NCBI RefSeq assembly: GCF_900108335.1
Contig: NZ_FNVT01000027.1
Coordinates: 1 to 64,000 of the forward strand
DNA: 64,000 nucleotides
Direction of reading: 5' to 3'
From: Nonomuraea solani
GTDB taxonomy: Bacteria; Actinomycetota; Actinomycetes; Streptosporangiales; Streptosporangiaceae
Shown here: positions 24,367-33,620 of the stretch, in pieces
Position numbering within the stretch: the first letter of the stretch is position 1
How the letters are laid out: every line of letters begins with the position of its first letter
Notes under the pieces: generated by a model
The model's input: the letters and a program-made list of their open reading frames with translations, nothing else
Databases searched by the model: none
Told to the model about the DNA's origin: nothing
Program-made: the position numbers and the translations under genes

Positions 24367-25496
24367 GGTCTGCTTTCTCCGTACGGGATCCGGTCCGGAC
24401 GATGATCCCACTTCCGGCGCGGGCGTTCGTACCCCCGGAAGGCGGCCCAGCACACCGCCAGCGCCACCCCGAACACCGGCAGCCAGGCCAGCCGGGCGAG
24501 CACCCAGGCGGGCGAGCCGGGGGCGGTGTGCAGGCCCGGGAGGGAGTGGCCGGTGAGCAGCCCGAGGGTCGTAACGGCGATCATGGCGGTCTGGTGCCAG
24601 AGGAAGATGGTGATCGCCGACAGGTTCACCAGGGCCACGGCCGCCCAGGCGAACGGCCTCGCCAGTGCCCGGCGCAGCGGCCCGAGCACCAGCAGTGCGG
24701 CGCCGCACTGGGCGAGGCCGAAGGTGACGGCGGCGAGGGTGGGCGGGTCGAGGTTGGAGATCACGGCCCCGGGCACACCGACCATGGCCGCCGGATAACC
24801 ACCCCAGAACACCAGCGCGACGGTGACCACCCCACCGCCGACCAGCAACCTCCCCCCATACGTCACGCCAGGGTTTCCGGCCAAGTTCGTGCCCAGGCAG
24901 TACGGCACCAGCCAGCCCGCCAGGACGTTCACCGAGCCGAGCCAGGCGGGGCCGCCGAGGCCGTAGCGGAGCAGGTCGATGAGGGCGACCGTGGTCAGAG
25001 GCCAGGCGGGGTGCAGCCGGGCGGCCAGTGGGGTGGCCGCCGTCAGCGCCGCGAACACCAGCAGGAACCACAGCGGCGACCACACCAGCCGGGCCAGCGT
25101 GCGCACCGGCTCCAGCCCGGTCCCGGCGGCGAGCATCGTGACCGCGACGACCGTCCACACCGCCACCACGGCGGCGACCGGCCGGAACAGCCGCGCCAGC
25201 CGCCCGCCCAGCCACTCCCGGTACGTCATCGGCGTCGAGCCTCGGCTCCGGGCCGCCACCAGCCCGCCCACCAGGAAGAACACCGCGAGCGTCTGGAACA
25301 CCCACGAGACCGGGGCGAGGTAGGGCATGTCACGCAGCGGGCTCGCCCCGCTCATGGTGCCGCTGTCGGCCACCAGGGCCGTCACCAGCCAGTGGCCGAG
25401 CACCACGCCCAGGATGGCGAGCGCGCGCAGCCCGTCGACGCCTCGGTCGCGGTCGGCCGGGGTGGTCGTGTGGACGCGCAGGAGAAGGTCACGCAC
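24363..25496 (-). CDS. Acyltransferase family 3 membrane protein
   Basis: 377 residues with about ten transmembrane helices, O-acyltransferase type (OafA/acyltransferase 3). The N-terminal signature is RGVDGLRALAILGVVLGHW, including the catalytic-type His late in helix 1. Such proteins acetylate or acylate sugars, lipids or secondary metabolites at the membrane. The GTG at 25494-25496 overlaps the hydrolase stop by 8 bases and fixes the start; the longer open frame to 25805 is antisense-like noise. The acceptor may be one of the surface glycans made by nearby clusters (inference). Confidence 0.8.
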   Translation of the reverse strand: MRDLLLRVHTTTPADRDRGVDGLRALAILGVVLGHWLVTALVADSGTMSGASPLRDMPYLAPVSWVFQTLAVFFLVGGLVAARSRGSTPMTYREWLGGRLARLFRPVAAVVAVWTVVAVTMLAAGTGLEPVRTLARLVWSPLWFLLVFAALTAATPLAARLHPAWPLTTVALIDLLRYGLGGPAWLGSVNVLAGWLVPYCLGTNLAGNPGVTYGGRLLVGGGVVTVALVFWGGYPAAMVGVPGAVISNLDPPTLAAVTFGLAQCGAALLVLGPLRRALARPFAWAAVALVNLSAITIFLWHQTAMIAVTTLGLLTGHSLPGLHTAPGSPAWVLARLAWLPVFGVALAVCWAAFRGYERPRRKWDHRPDRIPYGESRP

Positions 25497-26385
25497 GCGG
25501 GGTCGCACCGGACACGATGGCGGCGATGTTGCGCAGGGAGAGGGAGCCGGGGCGCAGGTAGTCGCTGTGGGCGGCGGCACCGGCCGCGAAGCGCCGGGCG
25601 CCGGACTCCGGCGAGACCGGGTCGAGGCCGAGCCCGAGGGTGAGGAAGGGGAGCCGGAACTGCGCGTGGGGGACGGCGGAGATCCAGTCGTCCGTGCCGC
25701 GGGCGGCCCAGACAGGAGTGGTGGTGCGTAAGGCCGTGGTGGTGCCGGTGCCCGCGCCGCCGTACAGGATGATGCTCGCCATGCCCACCGGCCCGGCGGC
25801 AGCACGGCCGCAGACGACGGTGCCGTAGGAGTGGCACACCAGGGAGACCCTGGAGGGGCCGAGCTCCCGTACGAGAGCCTGGAGGCCCGGGACGGCCCCT
25901 TCCGCGCGGGCCGGGGTCAGGACGGTGGCGCTGAGCGTGCGCGGGGTCTTGTAGCCGAGCCAGGCGACGACGGCGGCCCGGTCGCCCAGCTCCCGCCGGA
26001 GGGCCTGCGCGCCGGCCTGGAGACGGCCGTATCTGTCGAGGCTGGTGTCCGAGCCGGGCACCAGGACGGCGACCCGCCCGGCCGTGGACAGGTCGCCGAA
26101 GACCTCCGCGCTCCGGCCGCCGTCGCGCCCGTCGAAGAACAGGAAGCGACGCCCCGGATCCGCCATCGCGCGCAGCGCGCCGGCCCGGCGCCGCTGGCCG
26201 TGGCCGGCGGCCATCCGCTCGGCCGCCAGGATGCCCCGGCGGACGGCGGCGTAGCGGGCTTCCGTGAAGCCCGCGGGCGTGGCGGCCGGCACGGGGGCGG
26301 GCACCTCCGTGCTCGCCATCGGCACGGCCACCGAGGCCGTGACCAGGGTGGTGGTGAACAGGGTGTGGCGCAGACGGGTGAACAT
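25489..26385 (-). CDS. Secreted alpha/beta hydrolase (DUF1023-like)
   Basis: 298 residues. A short signal sequence (MFTRLRHTLFTTTLVTASVAVPMA) is followed by a domain of the DUF1023 type: VAVLVPGSDTSLDRY for the oxyanion region, VSLVCHSYGTVVCG with the nucleophile Ser, and a late Asp/His (TDDWI, AHSDYL). Likely an esterase or lipase acting outside the membrane. A TAGGTT box 6 nt before the ATG and no Shine-Dalgarno suggest a leaderless mRNA that also carries the two downstream overlapping genes. Confidence 0.78.
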   Translation of the reverse strand: MFTRLRHTLFTTTLVTASVAVPMASTEVPAPVPAATPAGFTEARYAAVRRGILAAERMAAGHGQRRRAGALRAMADPGRRFLFFDGRDGGRSAEVFGDLSTAGRVAVLVPGSDTSLDRYGRLQAGAQALRRELGDRAAVVAWLGYKTPRTLSATVLTPARAEGAVPGLQALVRELGPSRVSLVCHSYGTVVCGRAAAGPVGMASIILYGGAGTGTTTALRTTTPVWAARGTDDWISAVPHAQFRLPFLTLGLGLDPVSPESGARRFAAGAAAHSDYLRPGSLSLRNIAAIVSGATPRA

Positions 26386-26487
26386 GAGGCGAACCTATGG
26401 ATCACGCCTCGTGGTCGGCGTCCCGCTGGAGAGTGCATCTTCGGCGTAGCTCTGAAGTACTACTCGGGGTACGCCCGCGCGGATCGG

Positions 26488-27126
26488 TCAGGCAGGTTCG
26501 AGGCCGAAGTGCGGCAGGCACGGCTCCAGGCCGTGGATCTCCACCGGAACGGACGCGGTGAAATCCGCTCGATCCAGGAGGAGTTGCTGCTGCACCGCCC
26601 GCTGCCCCCGCGCCTCGTGGACCGTCGTGCCGTTGAGCCGGTAGCCGAGCTTGCGGGAGACGGACAGCGAGGCCGGATTGTCCAGGAAGGCGCAGGAGAC
26701 CGCCGTCTGCGCGCCCAGGCCGGCGAAGGCCAGGTGGAGCACGGCGGCGCGCATCTCGGAGCCCAGCCCCTTGCCCTGGTACGCGCGGCCCAGCCACGAG
26801 CCCGTGGACACCTGCCGCCTGATCGCGAAGCCGGTGGCCGCCAGGTCCTGGGTGCCCACCACGCGCCCTTCGTGGACGATGACGAAGTTGAGGCACCAGT
26901 CCTGCGGCTGCCACCGGCCCATGACGCCGAGCTGGTATCGGATCACGTTCCCGCCCAGCTCGCCGGCGGGCGCGTCGGTCCACGGCACGCCGAACGGCAT
27001 CCGGTCAGGGGCGTGGACGCCTTCCAGGGCGCGGTCGGCCAGCTCGTCGAGGTCGTCGAGGGTGGGCAGCCGCAGTTCGAGGCGGGGCGTGGTCAGGTGC
27101 AGGTCGAATATCGGCCAGTGGCGCAT
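26488..27126 (-). CDS. GNAT acetyltransferase (RimJ/RimL type)
   Basis: 212 residues. Typical RimJ/L start TPRLELRLPTLDDLDELA, and the acetyl-CoA loop GSWLGRAYQGKGLGSEMRAAVLHLAF (read in parts; the QGKGLG element is the pyrophosphate-binding Q/RxxGxG/A motif), then AFLDNPASLSVSRKLGY. It acetylates an N-terminal or side-chain amine; the substrate is unknown. It stands alone, with 102 bases before the hydrolase gene and 72 before the DUF418 stop. Confidence 0.85.
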   Translation of the reverse strand: MRHWPIFDLHLTTPRLELRLPTLDDLDELADRALEGVHAPDRMPFGVPWTDAPAGELGGNVIRYQLGVMGRWQPQDWCLNFVIVHEGRVVGTQDLAATGFAIRRQVSTGSWLGRAYQGKGLGSEMRAAVLHLAFAGLGAQTAVSCAFLDNPASLSVSRKLGYRLNGTTVHEARGQRAVQQQLLLDRADFTASVPVEIHGLEPCLPHFGLEPA

Positions 27127-27198
27127 GCCGCTCCATTGTTCCGGCTCGCGCGGCGGGAAGCAGGTGAATTACGCGCGGGCGGCCGGCGGCTGGCTCGA

Positions 27199-28401
27199 CT
27201 ACGCGCGGGCCGCCGGTTTGCGCCAGTACGTCAGGAAGCGCAGCAGCCACTCCACGGGCCCGTACCGGTGCCGTTTGAGCCACCACCGGCTGTACACGAC
27301 CTGGAGGGCGAAGATGCCGAGCGCCATCAGCACCTCCAGCGCCGGGCTGACCTGGTCCACGAGCGCCAGCCCGTACCCGGTGAAGATCAGCGAGCAGATC
27401 AGCGACTGCGCCAGATAGTTGGACAGCGCCATCCGCCCCGGCGCCGCCAGCAGCCGTCCGAGCCGCGGCAGGTGCGGCAGCAGCCGAAGGAACGTCGCCC
27501 CGTACGCCGCGGCCAGCAGCGGAGCCGTCACCAGGTCCACCGCCTCGCCCCAGAACTTGCCCACCGCCCCGCTCCACGCCGACAGTGTGTAGAAGAACGC
27601 GCCCGCCAGCCCGGCCGTGAACCCGGTCCACTGCAGTTTGCGCAGCGTCCCCGTGTGCCGCGACAGGTCGCCCAGGACGCCCAGCTTGCCCACCGCGAGC
27701 CCGATCAGGCACGCGGCCAGCACGGCGGGCCCCTGGAAGAGGACGCGCAGCACGATGATCAGCGACAGCTTCCTGAGGTGCTCGGAGACGATCTGCCAGA
27801 ACCCCCCGCCGAGCGCCGTGTCCGACGCGGCGGCCTCGGCGCTCCCGTCGGCCACCGTGCCCGACATGTCCAGTCCGGTCATGGCCAGCACCGCCAGCAG
27901 CACGAACCCCAGCGCCAGCAGCAGGGTCAGCGCGACGGCCAGCAGCACCGCCGTCCGCGGCCGGATCCTGCGGAAGATCAGCAGGGCCAGCCCCACGGCC
28001 GCGTACGTCGTCAGGATGTCCCCGGGGAACAGCAGCACCGCGTGCGCCAGCCCGAGCAGGAACAACCCCGCCAGCCGCCGCAGGAACATCGGCCCGAACG
28101 GCCGTCCCTGCCGCTCGGCGGAGCCGACCTGCAGCGTGAAGCTGTAGCCGAACAGGAACGAGAACAGCAGGTAGAACTTGTTCTCCAGGAACAGCGTCAC
28201 GACCCAGCGCACGCCCCAGTCCAGGGACGAGTCGAACGCGGGCTCCGCCAGCCCGGCCATCCGGTAGCCGGAGGCCAGGAAGGCGATGTTCACGACGAGG
28301 ATGCCCAGGAGCGAGAAGCCGCGCAGGGCGTCGACGGAGGCGATCCTCGCAGCCGCGAGTCGTGCGCCCGGCGTAACGGGAAATGTCTCCTGTGTCCTCA
28401 T
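27199..28401 (-). CDS. DUF418 / YeiB-like multi-pass membrane protein
   Basis: 400 residues with 8-10 transmembrane helices. The N-terminus carries the YeiB/DUF418 opening RIASVDALRGFSLLGILVVNI, related to the acyltransferase 3/heparan N-acetyltransferase-like fold. The C-terminal DUF418 part includes GRMALSNYLAQSLI and QVVYSRWWLKRHRYGPVEWLLR. Function unknown, possibly transmembrane acyl transfer. The ATG at 28399-28401 is the only plausible start. It has no Shine-Dalgarno and lies in the loop of a 10-bp perfect hairpin. Confidence 0.82.
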   Translation of the reverse strand: MRTQETFPVTPGARLAAARIASVDALRGFSLLGILVVNIAFLASGYRMAGLAEPAFDSSLDWGVRWVVTLFLENKFYLLFSFLFGYSFTLQVGSAERQGRPFGPMFLRRLAGLFLLGLAHAVLLFPGDILTTYAAVGLALLIFRRIRPRTAVLLAVALTLLLALGFVLLAVLAMTGLDMSGTVADGSAEAAASDTALGGGFWQIVSEHLRKLSLIIVLRVLFQGPAVLAACLIGLAVGKLGVLGDLSRHTGTLRKLQWTGFTAGLAGAFFYTLSAWSGAVGKFWGEAVDLVTAPLLAAAYGATFLRLLPHLPRLGRLLAAPGRMALSNYLAQSLICSLIFTGYGLALVDQVSPALEVLMALGIFALQVVYSRWWLKRHRYGPVEWLLRFLTYWRKPAARA

Positions 28402-28411
28402 CAGGAGACAT
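28383..28411 (-). promoter_or_regulatory. Perfect 10-bp hairpin enclosing a start codon
   Basis: ATGTCTCCTG (28383-28392) and CAGGAGACAT (28402-28411) pair completely; the 9-nt loop holds the ATG of the DUF418 gene (28399-28401). In the mRNA the 3' arm is codons 4-6. It could be a translation-control stem-loop or, in DNA, a dyad operator over the gene start. Confidence 0.6.
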
Positions 28412-28443
28412 CATTCCGTACTACCTGAGTGTTTCCTGTGAAT

Positions 28444-31400
28444 TTAGTTATTTAGGGCGATATAGATGAACCGCTCGATGATCACTGCCAACGCCACCGC
28501 GAAGGCCGGTATCGCCAGGAACAGCAGGCGCCTGCGAGCCCGGGGCGCCCGGTTCGGGCCGTTCAGCCGGATGATCTCGTAGCCGAAAAGTGCGACCCAG
28601 GTCACGCCCAGCGCGCCGATGCCCACCGGCGTCCACGGCGAGGTGGGGTCGCCACGCCCCTGGTACGGGTTCGGCTCCGGAATCTCGGTGCCCCGGACGA
28701 ACTTCTTCCAGGTGTAGAGCGCCGCGTCGTCGTTGGAGAACACCCGCTTCAGATCGGGCGACTTGTCCAGCGCTGCCCGGTATTTCGCACCCCAGTCCGC
28801 CGGGAACCCCTCGTTGAGCTGCAGGTAGCTCACCTGGCCGCGACTCACCATCAGGTACGAGTTACGCGGCTGCTCCTTCAGCTTCTGCACCGAGTCCGCG
28901 ATCAGCGTCGGATCCTTGTGCACGAGCGCCTGCCCGCCGAAGTTGACCCGCTCGATGTCCCGCTCACCCCATGGCAGCGTCGGCGTGACCTCCGGCCCCT
29001 CCTTGGGCACCAGGTAGAGCACCCTGGCACTGGGCTTGTCGTGGTCGTAGACGTAGTGCAGGGCGGCCACCTCGCCGGAGGTGACCCGCTCGAACTTCTC
29101 GTTGCCGTACCTCGCCACCAGGAACGCCATCGCGAACAGGACCGCGAAGCAGGCCGCGAGCACGACCGAGAGCTTCTTGGTCATTTCCGGATTGAAGCGC
29201 ACGTTCCGCTTGCGCAGCGGCACCGTCTCCTCGCGTACGTCCGCGCTGTCGGACGGCAGGTTGGGGAAGAACGCGTACGCGGCCAGCAGACAGGCCCCGG
29301 GCAGCGCGAACATGTAGATCCGCAGCCCGATCTCGCCACCGTAGCTCTGCAGCCCCAGCGCCAGCACCGGCACGCACAGCAGGATCAGCGCCGAGCGGTC
29401 GAACACCCCGCGCCGCAGCCGCCTGAACAGCCCCGCCGCCGCACAGCCCAGGATCACCACGAGGATGCCCAGGCGGGCCTGCAGCACCAGCGCGTGCGCG
29501 GGATCGCTGCCCTCCACCCGGTCGGCGGTGTTGGTACGCAGGTTCTGCAGCACGTTGCCCAGGCCGCCGAAGATCGTGTCGATCTGGCCCGCCCAGAAGC
29601 CCACCGTCATGTAGCTGATCCACGCCAGCACGATGAGCCCGAGGAAGAACGGCAGCGCCCACGTCAGCGACGTCCGCTTGAACAGCAGGAACGCCGTCAC
29701 CACGCCGAGCATCATGAACGGCGTGATCTGGTGCGAGGCCACCGACGCCACGAACAGCGCCACCAGCATCATCAGCATGAGCAGCTTGTCGGCGCGGTAG
29801 GTGCCGGTGTTGGCCAGCTCGCCCGGCGTCATCGCGTCCAGCTTGCCGAGCAGCTTGCGCAGGCCCTTGGGCGGGATCGGCTTCGTCCGCGTCTCCACCC
29901 GCCCGAACCAGCGCAACAGGATCGCCACGAACGCCAGATAGAGGGCGAAGGTGAACCCTTGGGGCGAGAAGTAGTCCTGCCCGATCCACTGCACCAGCAC
30001 GAACAGCAGCGCCGCGAACCACCGAGCCCGCGTGGTCGCCACGACCTGACGCAGGATCAGCACGAACGGCAGCAGGTAGAGCAGGTTCGACAGGAGCGGC
30101 GTCCACTGCAGGATCGTCGTCATGTCGTCGATGCCGGCGGCCTTCGTCACGAAGGCGAACAACGCGAAGTATCCCGGCCAGCCCATGCGGGCGTCGATGC
30201 TGATCGCCGTCTCACCGGTCCTGCCGATGAACTCGACAAAACCGGCATGGATGTACGCGGTCGGGAAACGCGGCTCGTCGGCCACCAGCGCGCCCGCGCC
30301 GTGCAGGGCGAAGGTTATGGCGGCGATCTGGAACAGCAGCAGGAACTTGCGGTCCGTGCTCTGGGCGACCGTGACGAAGAACGACACGATCATGATCAGG
30401 ATGGCGATGAACGCGGTGGTCGGCAGGGCCGAGATCAGCCCGAGGCCGTCGATGTCATCGGGGTTCACGCCGCGCAGCGGGCCGGGGGCGACCTTGAGGG
30501 CGAGGATGTACATGAAAAGGCCCTCGAGGACCAGCAGCACGGGCAGCCACTTGGGCGCACTCGCCACCAGCGCCCCGACCCTTGCCCCGAACCCGCGCGG
30601 CTTCTGGGCCACCTGCGCCTGCTGCCGCGTCCCGGCCTGCGGCGCCTCACCCTGCAGAGGCGGCGCACCTTGCGGCGACGCCTGCACCCCTTGAGCAGGC
30701 TGCACCAAATCGGCCAGCCCCCGCGCCTTACCCCCCGCCGCCACCCCACCGGCCGGGGCCCCACCGGGCACGCCACCGGCGGCTGCCGCTCCGGCAGGTC
30801 CACCAGCGGCTGTCCCACCAGCAGGTGCTCCGCCAGCGGGCGCTCCAGCAGCGGCTGCACTGCCAGCGGGGGCTCCACCGGCAGGCGCTCCACCGGAGGC
30901 TGCACCGCCGGCGGGGGCTCCACCAGCAGGCGTCCCGCCAGCAGGTGCGCCACTAGTGGGCGGCGCCTCGGCGGACGACACGGCGAAGGGCATCGTCCCG
31001 GCAGCGGCTGCGTCGAACGCCGACTTCCCAGCAGGCGACGCGGCCCCAGCGGCCGAAAACGCTCCCAGCGCCCCCGGCTTCCCACCGGCCCCGGGCTGCG
31101 CCCCTGCGGAACCCGGCGTCCCGGCCGCGCCAGTGGTGCCCGGCTTCGCCCCGGCGGACCCGGGGGTCCCGGCCGTGCCCGGCTTCGGCTCAGTGGAGTC
31201 TGTGGCGCCGCCCGTGCCCGGCTTCGGGCCGGTGGATCCTGCGGTGCTGGCCGTGCCTGGCTTCGGGCCGGTGGCGCCGAGCTTTGGGAGGCTCAGGCCT
31301 GGCTTGGTCTCGCCCTCCTCCTCGGCGTCGGCCTCAGGGTCGCTCGCCGGTTGGGGCCGGGCCGTGCTCTGAGGGCCGCTGGCGGGCTGCGGTCGCACGC

Positions 31401-32307
31401 CCTTCTGCGTGCCCGCGCTCGCACCTGCCGGGGGAGTCCCACCGGCCGGTTGCGGGCCGCTGGGCGGCTGGGAGCGGAGGCCGGGCTTGGTCTCGGACTC
31501 GTCCGGGGAGGCCGCCTCAGCCTTCCCCGACCCACCGGAAGCGCCGGTGCCCTTCGAGGCCGTCCCCGCAGCACCGGTCGTCTTGGACGCGGCACCATCA
31601 GTGGTGCTCGTCTTGGACGCGGCGCCATCAGCACCAGTTGTCTTGGACACGGCGCCATAAGTGGTGCCCGGCTTGGGTGCGGCACCACCACCGGCGCCCG
31701 GCTTGGCAGCCGTAGCGCCCGGTTTGGCGGGCGTAGCCCCGGCGGCAGGACCAGGCTTGGCGGCCGTCGTGCCACCAGCGGTGCCCGGCGTAGCGGGAGT
31801 CTCGCCGGCGGGGCCCGGCTTGGCAGGTGTAGCGCCCGGCTTGGCGGGCGTAGCGGCGCCGGCGGGGGCCGGTTTGGTGGGTGCGGGGCCTGGTTTGGCC
31901 GTGGTGCCGCTGGTGCCGGTGCTCGCCTGGTAAGGCGCGGAGCGGGTCTTCCGAGGCGCTGTGGGCACCTTGGACGTGCTCTCGGGGTCACCCTGCGCAG
32001 GCTTCGAAGCCGTCCCAGACTCAGTGGCGTCCTCGGCCGTCGGCGGGTGCCCGATGTGTACGGGCCCAGGCAGCCGGAACGCCGTGGTCCGCTCCGCGCT
32101 GGGCTCGGCATCCTCCCCAGCACCCTCAGAAGTGCCCTCAGCCGAGCCCTGCCCCTCACCAGAGGGCGGCTCGAACGTCAGCTTGGGGATGACCCCCGTA
32201 GCCTCCGGATCGAAGGGCACGTTCGACTCCTCCTTGTCCACATCCGAGGAGCCGGTGATCCCCGTTGTCCTGCCATCGCCGTCCCGTTGCCTCACGTTGA
32301 CCATCAT
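28444..32307 (-). CDS. Giant multi-pass membrane protein with low-complexity N-terminus (GT-C-like)
   Basis: 1287 residues. The first ~590 residues are Ala/Gly/Pro/Thr/Lys-rich and largely repetitive, with no predicted fold. From about residue 600 there are 12-14 transmembrane helices, with an early external loop containing ADEPRFPTAYIHAGF. A soluble C-terminal part (EGPEVTPTLPWGERDIERVNFG) and a final helix follow. The acidic pair in the first large loop and the topology suggest a GT-C glycosyltransferase or polymerase, but I do not recognise a defined family. The ATG overlaps the flippase stop (ATGA). It is the last gene of the glycan operon. Confidence 0.65.
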   Translation of the reverse strand: MMVNVRQRDGDGRTTGITGSSDVDKEESNVPFDPEATGVIPKLTFEPPSGEGQGSAEGTSEGAGEDAEPSAERTTAFRLPGPVHIGHPPTAEDATESGTASKPAQGDPESTSKVPTAPRKTRSAPYQASTGTSGTTAKPGPAPTKPAPAGAATPAKPGATPAKPGPAGETPATPGTAGGTTAAKPGPAAGATPAKPGATAAKPGAGGGAAPKPGTTYGAVSKTTGADGAASKTSTTDGAASKTTGAAGTASKGTGASGGSGKAEAASPDESETKPGLRSQPPSGPQPAGGTPPAGASAGTQKGVRPQPASGPQSTARPQPASDPEADAEEEGETKPGLSLPKLGATGPKPGTASTAGSTGPKPGTGGATDSTEPKPGTAGTPGSAGAKPGTTGAAGTPGSAGAQPGAGGKPGALGAFSAAGAASPAGKSAFDAAAAGTMPFAVSSAEAPPTSGAPAGGTPAGGAPAGGAASGGAPAGGAPAGSAAAAGAPAGGAPAGGTAAGGPAGAAAAGGVPGGAPAGGVAAGGKARGLADLVQPAQGVQASPQGAPPLQGEAPQAGTRQQAQVAQKPRGFGARVGALVASAPKWLPVLLVLEGLFMYILALKVAPGPLRGVNPDDIDGLGLISALPTTAFIAILIMIVSFFVTVAQSTDRKFLLLFQIAAITFALHGAGALVADEPRFPTAYIHAGFVEFIGRTGETAISIDARMGWPGYFALFAFVTKAAGIDDMTTILQWTPLLSNLLYLLPFVLILRQVVATTRARWFAALLFVLVQWIGQDYFSPQGFTFALYLAFVAILLRWFGRVETRTKPIPPKGLRKLLGKLDAMTPGELANTGTYRADKLLMLMMLVALFVASVASHQITPFMMLGVVTAFLLFKRTSLTWALPFFLGLIVLAWISYMTVGFWAGQIDTIFGGLGNVLQNLRTNTADRVEGSDPAHALVLQARLGILVVILGCAAAGLFRRLRRGVFDRSALILLCVPVLALGLQSYGGEIGLRIYMFALPGACLLAAYAFFPNLPSDSADVREETVPLRKRNVRFNPEMTKKLSVVLAACFAVLFAMAFLVARYGNEKFERVTSGEVAALHYVYDHDKPSARVLYLVPKEGPEVTPTLPWGERDIERVNFGGQALVHKDPTLIADSVQKLKEQPRNSYLMVSRGQVSYLQLNEGFPADWGAKYRAALDKSPDLKRVFSNDDAALYTWKKFVRGTEIPEPNPYQGRGDPTSPWTPVGIGALGVTWVALFGYEIIRLNGPNRAPRARRRLLFLAIPAFAVALAVIIERFIYIALNN
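30721..31940 (-). repeat. Low-complexity coding repeats in the giant membrane protein
   Basis: About 1.2 kb of degenerate short coding repeats: GGAPAGGAP-type runs (30760-30960), TGPKPGT-type units (31140-31270), SKTTGAAG/DGAASKT units (31560-31660) and AKPGATPAKPG units (31680-31860). ETKPGL also recurs. All stay in frame, so the region is translated; its cytoplasmic location is inferred from lack of a signal peptide. Confidence 0.75.
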
Positions 32308-33620
32308 GCGGCCCCGGACGACCCCTGGGTGACAGTCGGTCTACCACTTTCGTCGAATTTGAGAATTTTACGTAGATTTCCAAAGATCAAAATTGCGACA
32401 AGCAGCTCGCTGAAGAGCAACCCGTACCCAACCGCGTTCACCTGGAAGTAAGGGAAGAGCGCGACAGTGGACACCAGCACGAGCACCGCCAGCCCGATCT
32501 GAACGGCCGCCAGCTTCCGCGCCTCGCTCTGCGCCCGCAGCGCGCTCAGATAGACCTCGATCAGCACCCGGGGCAGCACGGCCAGCGCCATCAGCCGCAG
32601 CAGCGTCGTGCCCTCGTCCGCGAAGGCGGAGCCGAAGATGGTCAGGATGAGCGGCGCCCCGAGTATCGCCACCGTGATGATCGGGATGACGATCATGAAG
32701 GCCCGCCGCAGCGCCCGCCGGCAGTTGAGGGCGAGCCTGGCCCGGTCGAAGGAGCCCTCGACGGTCAGCGACACCGCCATGTTCATGGCCAGCAGCTCGA
32801 TCATGCTCGCCAGCGTGTGCGCCATCGAGAAGCGCCCGAACGTGGCCTCGCCCACCTGCGTGGCGATCACCACGGGCACCAGGTAGACGATCGCCAGGAT
32901 CGACAGCGTGCCGGGGAAGTCCCCAGCCAGGAACCTTCCAATTTGGCGCAGCCGAGGCGGCTCCTGCGCCGGATCGGCCTGCTTGACGTGCCGGGGCACG
33001 ATCACGCCGAAGATCAGCCAGTTGATCGGGATCAGGGCGAGCGCGGTCGGAATGACCCAGGAGACGAAGATGCCACCCGAGGGCAGCGCCCCGGCCAGGG
33101 CGACCAGCAGACCCATCTTGACCAGGCCGAAGATCAGGTTGTTCACCGGGACGAAGGTGGCCCGGCGCAGCCCGGTCAGCACCACGTCCTGCAGCGTGAA
33201 CACGGCCCACACCACCACGGACGCCAGGAAGAACAGGCCCGGCCCGAACCCGGCCAGCACCGAATACGTCTTCCCCCACAGTGGCAACGTCAGCAGGAAG
33301 CCGACGGCCGCGACCCCGCCCGTGGCGGCGGCCAGGCCGTAGCCGCGCAGGATCAGCTCAGGGGTGCGGCGGCCCGCCACCGGCAGGAACCGGGCCAGCG
33401 CGCCCACGAACCCCAGCGCCGTCAGCGACGCGAACAGCCGCATCGCGGTGATCACCGCCTGGCCGCGGCCGAACTCCTCGGGCGTGTAGTAGTGGGCGGC
33501 CAGCAGCCAGTAGCCCATCCCGAGGACGCCCGTGATCACCGTGTTCGCCATGAGCGCGTAGCCCTGGCGGAACAGCGGGTTTCGGAGGTCGACGAGGATC
33601 TTTCCCCAGACCTTAGACAT
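32304..33620 (-). CDS. Wzx-type polysaccharide flippase (MOP superfamily)
   Basis: 438 residues with about 12-14 transmembrane helices and short cytoplasmic loops, matching the polysaccharide biosynthesis/MATE-like MOP family. These flip lipid-linked glycan units across the membrane. The N-terminal segment FRQGYALMANTVITGVLGMGYWLLAAHYYTPEEFG (read in parts) is typical. The ATG at 33618-33620 lies 8 bases inside the deacetylase 3' end. The longer frame to 33668 is not used because it lacks support. Its operon neighbours, two GT2 enzymes and a deacetylase, make a lipid-linked glycan exporter the natural reading. Confidence 0.85.
   Translation of the reverse strand: MSKVWGKILVDLRNPLFRQGYALMANTVITGVLGMGYWLLAAHYYTPEEFGRGQAVITAMRLFASLTALGFVGALARFLPVAGRRTPELILRGYGLAAATGGVAAVGFLLTLPLWGKTYSVLAGFGPGLFFLASVVVWAVFTLQDVVLTGLRRATFVPVNNLIFGLVKMGLLVALAGALPSGGIFVSWVIPTALALIPINWLIFGVIVPRHVKQADPAQEPPRLRQIGRFLAGDFPGTLSILAIVYLVPVVIATQVGEATFGRFSMAHTLASMIELLAMNMAVSLTVEGSFDRARLALNCRRALRRAFMIVIPIITVAILGAPLILTIFGSAFADEGTTLLRLMALAVLPRVLIEVYLSALRAQSEARKLAAVQIGLAVLVLVSTVALFPYFQVNAVGYGLLFSELLVAILIFGNLRKILKFDESGRPTVTQGSSGAA

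Noticed and set aside
23941-25305. A 454-codon frame joining the 141-residue protein to upstream sequence
   Set aside because: Only the last 141 codons look like protein; the rest is the wrong frame of the acyltransferase. The ATGA overlap at 24363-24366 defines the start.
27127-27200. Short duplicated ACGCGCGGGC/GCCGG motif between GNAT and DUF418 genes as an attachment or insertion site
   Set aside because: Only about 15 bases repeat, in GC-rich sequence, with no mobile gene nearby.
28918-32451. A 1177-codon open frame on the plus strand
   Set aside because: It is the antisense of the 1287-residue membrane protein gene. High-GC coding DNA keeps such frames open; the composition (Arg/Gln/His-rich) and lack of any domain or ribosome binding site rule it out.
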